Assembly (NCBI GenBank): GCA_016934175.1
Contig: JAFGTI010000059.1
Location: 1 to 11,995, forward strand
From: Acholeplasmataceae bacterium
GTDB lineage: Bacteria; Bacillota_I; Bacilli_A; Acholeplasmatales; Acholeplasmataceae
Reading direction: 5' to 3'
DNA: 11,995 bases
Every line of letters starts with the position of its first letter. Position 1 is the stretch's first letter. The notes beneath the pieces are model-generated. The model had not been told where the DNA came from. It did no database searches and was given only the letters and a program-made list of their open reading frames with translations. A program made the translations under genes and the position numbers. Positions 7,520 through 11,995 of the stretch are shown piece by piece.

Positions 7520-8458
7520 ATGTCATTTGCACGTACTGTAAAAGAGGAACTTGTGAGTGTTCCTGTTGAGCTTGATGAACAACTTGCCGAATTTTCAGCA
7601 TTCTTAAATCTCAACACTGAATTTCATATTGAAAACAAGCATAAAATGCTTGATTTCAAAACAAACAATCCAACTGTCGCGAGACGGTTTTTACAGTTAG
7701 TTAGAACGCTTTATCAAGCTGAGACACAACTTATAACCCAAAAGCAAGTCAAGCTTAATCAAAAACAAACAGTGATTATAAGAATTGAAACCAGGGTTGA
7801 AGATATTATAAATGAGCACGGCTTATTTGATAATCCTATTGATAATCAAGAATTAACAACACAATCGCCAGAAGCAAAAAGAGCATATTTGAGAGCCGCA
7901 TTTCTTTCTAGTGGATCTGTAAACCATCCGAAGACTGCTGAGTATCATTTAGAGATTTTTTCTAAGAGTTCGGATCTGATTGTTTTCATTCAACAATTGA
8001 TGAATTACTTCGATTTGAATGCTAAAATAACAACCAGAAGAAAAGGATACATTGTCTATTTAAAAGATGCACAGCATATTAGTGATTTTCTTCAAGTTGT
8101 TGGTGCTCAAAATTCAGTATTTCAATTTGAGGATATCAGAATTAAAAGAGATTTTAATAATTCAATCAACCGTGTGATTAATTGTGAGATTGCTAATGAA
8201 AAGAAAATATTTATTGCTGCTAATGAGCAATTGAAAGATATTGAAACCATAGAAAAATTCATTCCTGAGCATCATATTGATGAAAAGATGATGATGGTGA
8301 TGAAGTTAAGAAAAGATAATCCTGAGTCAAGTTTACTTGATTTAACAACAGCTTATGAAGACGCATATGGTGAAACAATTAGTAAATCAGGTTTAAATCA
8401 TAGATTTATGAAAATTAGACAACTGGCTGAACAAATTAAAGAAGGTAGAAACGTATGA
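7520..8458 (+). CDS. whiA: WhiA, LAGLIDADG-like/HTH DNA-binding regulator
   Basis: WhiA is a DNA-binding protein linked to sporulation in Streptomyces and to division and chromosome segregation in Bacillus. This copy has 312 residues, the full family length. It starts with the typical MSFARTVKEEL. The N-terminal homing-endonuclease-like (LAGLIDADG) fold includes RAAFLSSGSVNHP at 125-137, YHLEIF and DLNAK, followed by GYIVYLKDA, FEDIRIKRDFNNSINRVINC (from 203) and the C-terminal helix-turn-helix ISKSGLNHRFMKIRQLAEQ at 287-305. Such WhiA proteins have lost the nuclease residues; this is family knowledge. It begins 1 base after the trxB stop with only a weak GGGA upstream, so it probably depends on translational coupling. 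It ends in TGA overlapping acpS (ATGA). In Bacillus rapZ/yvcJ and yvcK lie between trxB and whiA; they are absent here. Confidence 0.96.
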   Translation: MSFARTVKEELVSVPVELDEQLAEFSAFLNLNTEFHIENKHKMLDFKTNNPTVARRFLQLVRTLYQAETQLITQKQVKLNQKQTVIIRIETRVEDIINEHGLFDNPIDNQELTTQSPEAKRAYLRAAFLSSGSVNHPKTAEYHLEIFSKSSDLIVFIQQLMNYFDLNAKITTRRKGYIVYLKDAQHISDFLQVVGAQNSVFQFEDIRIKRDFNNSINRVINCEIANEKKIFIAANEQLKDIETIEKFIPEHHIDEKMMMVMKLRKDNPESSLLDLTTAYEDAYGETISKSGLNHRFMKIRQLAEQIKEGRNV

Positions 8459-8808
8459 TTTTAGGTATTGGTATTGATCTTGTTGATCTAAATCGCATCA
8501 AAGAAATTATGACTGAAAAATTTATTGAACGTGTTTTATCCATAGAAGAACAGATTGTTTTCAATAATATTGCAGCTGAAAATATGAAACTCTCTTATTT
8601 GGGAAGTAGATTTGCTGCAAAAGAAGCAATCTTTAAAGCAATCAGTCAAGGACCTGGTAAAACGAATTATGTTGACTTTTCAATTTTAAATCATGAAAAC
8701 GGGAGTCCATATATCAAAACAAGTTTTTTTAAGCACAATGAAACACTACATATTAGCATCACACATACCGATGAGCATGCCATTGCTTATGTGATGATTG
8801 AAAAGTAA
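8455..8808 (+). CDS. acpS: holo-[acyl-carrier-protein] synthase
   Basis: AcpS transfers the phosphopantetheine arm of CoA to a serine of apo-acyl carrier protein, making it active for fatty-acid and phospholipid synthesis. The 117 residues are the normal length. The magnesium/CoA site is visible: Asp8 in GIGIDLVD, then Glu57 and Lys61 in RFAAKEAIFKA (52-62). The C-terminal SITHTDEHAIAYV (101-113) matches the family LSISHT-type strand. It overlaps the whiA stop as ATGA, with GAAGG a few bases before, so it is the coupled last gene of the operon. In Bacillus acpS is elsewhere, near alr; no alr is seen here. No terminator of convincing strength follows; the next gene has its own promoter. Confidence 0.96.
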   Translation: MILGIGIDLVDLNRIKEIMTEKFIERVLSIEEQIVFNNIAAENMKLSYLGSRFAAKEAIFKAISQGPGKTNYVDFSILNHENGSPYIKTSFFKHNETLHISITHTDEHAIAYVMIEK

Positions 8809-8828
8809 TAACATATTTCCCCACGATG

Positions 8829-8857
8829 TTGTAATTTGAAGGGGTTTTCGGTATAAT
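8829..8857 (+). promoter_or_regulatory. promoter for the 8882 membrane protein gene
   Basis: TTGTAA (8829-8834, 4 of 6 to the consensus -35) and a perfect TATAAT (8852-8857) are separated by exactly 17 bases in the gap between acpS and the next gene. Transcription would start near 8864, leaving a leader of about 18 bases that carries AAGGA at 8868-8872. Confidence 0.65.
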
Positions 8858-8881
8858 TCTTTATGATAAGGATGTGACATT

Positions 8882-9532
8882 ATGGCAAGAGCCCAAAGCG
8901 GATCAAGCAAAACGAATAGTAAGACAAAAAGCACGAATAAGAATCCTCAAAAAAATGTAGCAAGTAAGAGTAAAGTATTTAAAGCAAACGAAAAAAGAGA
9001 ACCGTCCAAAAATGAAATTATGTTTTATCGTATAGGAATTTTTGTAATTACAATTACACTTGTAGTTCTGGCTATCATATTAGTGATTCAGAATTCAAAA
9101 ATTGAACCTGAAGCAAACCCTTATGAAGATTACTTATCAGTTAATGTTACTGAGTTAACTTATATCACTCAAAAAGATGATTATAATGTTTATGGTGATT
9201 TCAGCTATTTTAATGGTAAAGATGAATATGCCGATTTAAGATTAGTATTAAATACAAATGATTATGTCTATGTCTACTTTTATAGAAGTAGTGCAATAGA
9301 TATAGATATTAAGGATGCAATCACGGATGTTGTTGGATTAGAGAATATGGCTTTTCTATTCTTAGATTTAGATGATACCGCAAACTCTGCATTATTTGAG
9401 ACGGCTGCAATTGGACATTTAGGCCTTGATTCAACCAAAGATAATATGTTTTTAATTTTCGATATCAATGCTCAGACATTCCAGTTAGAAACAAGATCAT
9501 CAGACATTGTTATAGAAATTAATAACCTCTAA
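8882..9532 (+). CDS. hypothetical single-pass membrane protein, possible degenerate thioredoxin-like outer domain
   Basis: No family recognised with certainty. The 216-residue protein has a basic, Lys/Ser/Asn-rich disordered cytoplasmic head (1-45), one membrane helix near 51-69 (IGIFVITITLVVLAIILVI) and a largely acidic domain outside the cell (71-216), so it is anchored N-in/C-out with no cleavage site or lipobox. The outer domain alternates strands and helices in a thioredoxin-like order: strand YVYVYFYRSSA (128-138), helix to about 152, strand AFLFLDLDD (157-165), helix SALFETAAIGHLGL, then two strands from NMFLIFDI (188). Where thioredoxins have CxxC there is none, and the protein has no cysteine at all, so a redox role is unlikely; a binding or scaffold role is a guess. 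AAGGA at 8868-8872 is 9 bases before the ATG. The gene has its own promoter and precedes tex, with a hairpin between. Confidence 0.82.
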   Translation: MARAQSGSSKTNSKTKSTNKNPQKNVASKSKVFKANEKREPSKNEIMFYRIGIFVITITLVVLAIILVIQNSKIEPEANPYEDYLSVNVTELTYITQKDDYNVYGDFSYFNGKDEYADLRLVLNTNDYVYVYFYRSSAIDIDIKDAITDVVGLENMAFLFLDLDDTANSALFETAAIGHLGLDSTKDNMFLIFDINAQTFQLETRSSDIVIEINNL

Positions 9533-9546
9533 TCAATAATCCATAT

Positions 9547-9565
9547 AAAAGGGCCTAGCCCTTTT
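9547..9565 (+). terminator. compact hairpin between the membrane protein gene and tex
   Basis: AAAAGGGC, loop CTA, GCCCTTTT forms a perfect 8-base-pair stem with a 3-base loop, 14 bases after the upstream stop. The T run is within the stem and followed by GTGC, so it resembles a short, possibly bidirectional, intrinsic terminator. It ends only 10 bases before the tex ribosome site. With no convincing separate tex promoter, partial termination (attenuation between the two genes) is an alternative to full termination. Confidence 0.6.
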
Positions 9566-9575
9566 GTGCTATATG

Positions 9576-9581
9576 AAGGAG
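9576..9581 (+). promoter_or_regulatory. ribosome binding site fixing the tex start
   Basis: AAGGAG stands 5 bases before the ATG at 9587. The in-frame GTG at 9566 lies at the foot of the hairpin and upstream of this site, so it is not the start. Confidence 0.8.
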
Positions 9582-9586
9582 AAACT

Positions 9587-11758
9587 ATGAACGAAAATAT
9601 TATATTAGAAATTAAAAATGCATTATCTATTGGAGAGAAACAAATCGTTTCAGTACTTGGTCTTTTAGATGAAGGCAATACAATTCCTTTTATCGCGAGA
9701 TATCGTAAGGAAGCGACTGGTGGTCTCGACGAAGAACAAATTATGGAGATTTTCAAACAATGGGAATATGCCAATAATTTATTAGATAGAAAAGAAGCTG
9801 TGATGCGTCTTATTGACGAAAAAGGGATGCTTACTGATGAGTTAAAGGCTGAAATACTAAAGGCTAAGAAATTAGTTGAGGTTGAAGATTTATATAGACC
9901 ATTTAAAGAAAAGAAAAAGACAAAAGCAACTGAAGCAGTTGCTAAAGGTCTTGAACCACTTGCAAATTGGTTATTGATGTTTCCTTATGAAGATGTTAAA
10001 GAAGAAGCAAGAAAATATTTAAGTGATTTAGTTTTAACAGAAGATGAAGCCATTGAAGGTGCTAAGTATATTATTGCAGAAATGATTTCTGATGACGCCA
10101 ATTATAGAAAATCACTCAGACAAGAGATGGTTAACCATGGTGTTGTTGTTACAAGTTTAAAGAAGAATGCAGTTGATGAACGTAAAGTATATGAAATGTA
10201 TTATGAATATTCTGAAGCAGTCAGTAAAATTAGACCACATCGTATATTAGCGATTAATCGTGCAGAAAAAGAAAAAGTGATTTCAGTTAAAATTGATTTA
10301 GATAAAGAAAGAATGACTTCTTTTTTAGATAGAAAAGTCATTAAAAGAGAAAATTCAACTGCTGCACCTTATTTAAAAGAAGCAATCGATGATTCGTTAA
10401 AGAGACTGATTTACCCAAGTTTGGAAAGAGAAGTCAGAAGTGAGTTAAATGATAAAGCTGAAGAACAAGCAATTGAAATATTTTCTGTAAATTTACAAAA
10501 ATTATTGCTCCAGCCCCCTCTTAAAGGTAAGGTTATTCTTGGAATCGACCCAGCATTTAGAACTGGATGTAAGTTAAGTGTTGTTAATGAACAAGGGACT
10601 GTTTTAGAAAAAGGTGTTATCTATCCCCATGAAAAAACTTTGGGAGGAAGTATTAGTGATCGACAGATTCAAGAATCGCAAAGAGATTTATTGTTATTGA
10701 TTAAAAAACATAAAGTGGAATTGATTGCTATCGGTAATGGTACAGCAAGTAGAGAAACTGAAAGTTTTGTAGCTACTTTACTGAAAACAACTGGACTTAA
10801 AGTTCAATATGTGATTGTTAATGAAGCTGGAGCATCAGTTTATTCAGCAAGTGAACTTGCAAGAGAAGAGTTTCCTGATTTTTCCGTTGAGGAAAGATCA
10901 GCAGCATCAATTGCGAGAAGATTACAAGATCCGTTATCAGAACTCGTTAAAATTGATCCTAAGAGTATTGGAGTAGGTCAATATCAACATGATGTGACAC
11001 CTAAGAAATTAAATGAATCATTAAATTTTGTGGTTACTCAAGCTGTCAACCAAGTGGGCGTCAATATTAATACAGCCAGCAAGGCACTTTTGATGTATGT
11101 ATCTGGGTTAAATAAGAGTAGTGCTGAAAATATTGTGAAGTATCGTGATAAGTTAGGTAAGTTTAGCAGTAGAAAAGATATTATGGGTGTTCCTAAGTTG
11201 GGAGCAAAAACATTTGAACAAGCTGCAGGATTCTTAAGAATTCCTGAGGGTGATGAAGCATTAGACATGACAGCGGTTCATCCGGAATCATATAAGATTG
11301 CTAAGACGATTATGAAAAAATATAATATCACTGGTCAGATGTTTGGTAAAGATATTGTTAAAGATGCTGTTGAATCAATTGATCGAATCAAGTTAAGAGA
11401 AGAACTAAAAGTGGACAAGTATACACTTGATGATATCTTAGATGCGTTTGTCGCACCACTAAGAGATCCTAGAGATCAATTTGCTCAACCACTTCTTAGA
11501 AGTGATATTTTGAAATTAGAAGATTTGAGTATTGGTATGGAGTTAGAAGGGACAGTAAGAAATGTCGTTGATTTTGGGGCATTTATCGATGTAGGACTAA
11601 AAGAAGATGGACTGCTTCATATTTCAAAAATTGCCAAACATTACATTAAACATCCTAAGGATGTCTTAAATGTTGGTGACATCGTTAAAGTCTATGTCTT
11701 GAATATTGATTTAAATAGAGGTAAAGTCGGATTGACCATGTTAAAAGATACTAAATAG
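9587..11758 (+). CDS. tex: Tex family RNA-binding transcription accessory protein
   Basis: Tex (YhgF) is a conserved nucleic-acid-binding protein related to eukaryotic Spt6, linked to transcription and tolerance of stalled complexes. At 723 residues the copy is full length. The Tex N-terminal region carries TIPFIARYRKEATGGLDE (from 32). A helical core leads to the YqgF/RNase H-like domain, starting VILGIDPAFRTG with Asp321 and containing AIGNGTASRETE (from 381) and NEAGASVYSASELA (from 412). Next come ARRLQDPLSELVKIDPKSIG and GQYQHDV, helix-hairpin-helix motifs (about 490-553; VGVNINTAS, LGAKTFEQAAGFLRI), and a C-terminal S1 RNA-binding domain (about 648-719; GMELEGTVRNVVDFGAFID, DGLLHIS). 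The hairpin at 9547 separates it from the previous gene. It ends in TAG one base before the tRNA promoter, so no Tex-specific terminator is visible. Confidence 0.97.
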   Translation: MNENIILEIKNALSIGEKQIVSVLGLLDEGNTIPFIARYRKEATGGLDEEQIMEIFKQWEYANNLLDRKEAVMRLIDEKGMLTDELKAEILKAKKLVEVEDLYRPFKEKKKTKATEAVAKGLEPLANWLLMFPYEDVKEEARKYLSDLVLTEDEAIEGAKYIIAEMISDDANYRKSLRQEMVNHGVVVTSLKKNAVDERKVYEMYYEYSEAVSKIRPHRILAINRAEKEKVISVKIDLDKERMTSFLDRKVIKRENSTAAPYLKEAIDDSLKRLIYPSLEREVRSELNDKAEEQAIEIFSVNLQKLLLQPPLKGKVILGIDPAFRTGCKLSVVNEQGTVLEKGVIYPHEKTLGGSISDRQIQESQRDLLLLIKKHKVELIAIGNGTASRETESFVATLLKTTGLKVQYVIVNEAGASVYSASELAREEFPDFSVEERSAASIARRLQDPLSELVKIDPKSIGVGQYQHDVTPKKLNESLNFVVTQAVNQVGVNINTASKALLMYVSGLNKSSAENIVKYRDKLGKFSSRKDIMGVPKLGAKTFEQAAGFLRIPEGDEALDMTAVHPESYKIAKTIMKKYNITGQMFGKDIVKDAVESIDRIKLREELKVDKYTLDDILDAFVAPLRDPRDQFAQPLLRSDILKLEDLSIGMELEGTVRNVVDFGAFIDVGLKEDGLLHISKIAKHYIKHPKDVLNVGDIVKVYVLNIDLNRGKVGLTMLKDTK

Positions 11759-11759
11759 G

Positions 11760-11788
11760 TTGACAATATTATAAAAATACGCTATTCT
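11760..11788 (+). promoter_or_regulatory. tRNA operon promoter
   Basis: A perfect -35 TTGACA (11760-11765), a 17-base spacer and TATTCT (11783-11788, 4 of 6) place a sigma-A type promoter directly after the tex stop. Transcription would start near 11795, about 26 bases before the mature tRNA-Ser. The leader begins with a small CGC-GAAA-GCG stem-loop (11796-11805). Confidence 0.75.
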
Positions 11789-11820
11789 ATATAGGCGCGA
11801 AAGCGTAAATGATGGCTGAT

Positions 11821-11912
11821 GGAGTAGTACTCAAGTTGGCTGAAGAGGCGCCCCTGCTAAGGGTGTAGGTCAGGAAACTGGCGCGAGGGTTCAAATCCCT
11901 CCTGCTCCGCCA
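11821..11912 (+). tRNA. tRNA-Ser (anticodon GCT)
   Basis: A complete 92-base class II tRNA. The acceptor GGAGTAG pairs with CTGCTCC (one G-T pair). The D stem is CTC/GAG. The anticodon stem CGCCC/GGGTG holds loop CTGCTAA with anticodon GCT (11856-11858), which reads AGC and AGT serine codons. A long variable arm GTCAG-GAAA-CTGGC, typical of tRNA-Ser, follows. The T arm is GAGGG-TTCAAAT-CCCTC, the discriminator base is G, and CCA is encoded (11910-11912). Confidence 0.97.
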
Positions 11913-11918
11913 TCACTA

Positions 11919-11994
11919 GGCCCGTTGGAGAAACGGTTAACTCACATGCCTTTCACGCATGCATTCATGGGTTCGAATCCCATACGGGTCACCA
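11919..11994 (+). tRNA. tRNA-Glu (anticodon TTC)
   Basis: A complete 76-base tRNA, 6 bases after tRNA-Ser and probably cut from the same transcript. The acceptor GGCCCGT pairs with ACGGGTC (one G-T pair). The D stem is GAG/CTC. The anticodon stem CATGC/GCATG holds loop CTTTCAC with anticodon TTC (11952-11954), which reads GAA and GAG. The T arm is ATGGG-TTCGAAT-CCCAT, and CCA is encoded (11992-11994). The tRNA run may continue beyond the right edge. Confidence 0.97.
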
Positions 11995-11995
11995 A

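Noticed and set aside
8836..8841. TTGAAG as the -35 box of the 8882 promoter
   Set aside because: Only 10 bases separate it from TATAAT; TTGTAA at 8829 gives the proper 17.
8819..8848. CCCC...GGGGTTTT as a terminator after acpS
   Set aside because: The stem is only 4 bp with an 18-base loop and a short T run, and it overlaps a much better promoter.
9566..9586. GTG start for tex
   Set aside because: It lies at the foot of the hairpin, before the ribosome site; ATG 9587 has a well-placed AAGGAG.
1..11995. Mycoplasma-type code with UGA as Trp
   Set aside because: Four genes end properly in TGA at family-typical lengths or overlap junctions, and conserved Trp positions use TGG.
1..11995. Mobile element, CRISPR array, toxin-antitoxin or defence system
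   Set aside because: No repeats with spacers, transposase, integrase or foreign-looking gene were seen; all gaps are 73 bases or less.

Overview
The window is AT-rich chromosomal DNA from a low-GC Firmicutes/Mollicutes-type bacterium. Every gene lies on the + strand, Arg is mostly AGA, and genes are packed with overlapping stops and starts. UGA is a normal stop here: four genes end in TGA (the 3532 membrane protein, hprK, lgt, whiA) and visible Trp residues are TGG. That rules out a Mycoplasma/Spiroplasma code. It fits an Acholeplasma-, Izemoplasma- or Haloplasma-like lineage or another low-GC Firmicute. The gene order resembles the Bacillus uvrA / hprK-lgt-ppaX-trxB / whiA neighbourhood, but compacted. 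The lineage is inferred, not proven.

Layout: (1) 1-3481 is a DNA repair pair: the 3' end of NAD-dependent DNA ligase (ligA), with its start off the left edge, overlapped by a full-length uvrA. (2) 3500-8808 is one probable operon of seven tightly packed genes behind an extended -10 promoter: an unknown four-helix membrane protein, hprK, lgt, ppaX, a trxB-like flavoprotein, whiA and acpS. Gaps range from a 26-base overlap to 11 bases. (3) 8829-11758 has its own promoter. It holds a single-pass membrane protein with a cysteine-free outer domain, then a compact hairpin, then the RNA-binding/transcription factor gene tex. (4) 11760-11994 is a tRNA unit: a strong promoter, tRNA-Ser(GCT) and tRNA-Glu(TTC), both with encoded CCA.

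How the genes work together: HprK phosphorylates and dephosphorylates HPr at a serine to control PTS sugar uptake. Its phosphorylase direction releases pyrophosphate, which PpaX hydrolyses, so both ends of that cycle sit in one transcript. Lgt and AcpS serve membrane biogenesis (lipoprotein lipidation, ACP activation). TrxB serves thiol redox and WhiA is a DNA-binding regulator. LigA and UvrA act in replication and nucleotide-excision repair.

The window is mostly conserved housekeeping DNA. I saw no mobile element, CRISPR array, toxin-antitoxin pair or defence system, and no gene-free stretch longer than 73 bases. The most notable points are a TrxB with a non-NADPH-type (AhpF-like) cofactor loop, a UvrA lacking one zinc-ligand cysteine, an in-frame ATGAAR repeat shared by the hprK tail and lgt head, a cysteine-free possible thioredoxin-fold membrane protein, and a tRNA-Ser precursor whose leader can pair with its own 3' end.
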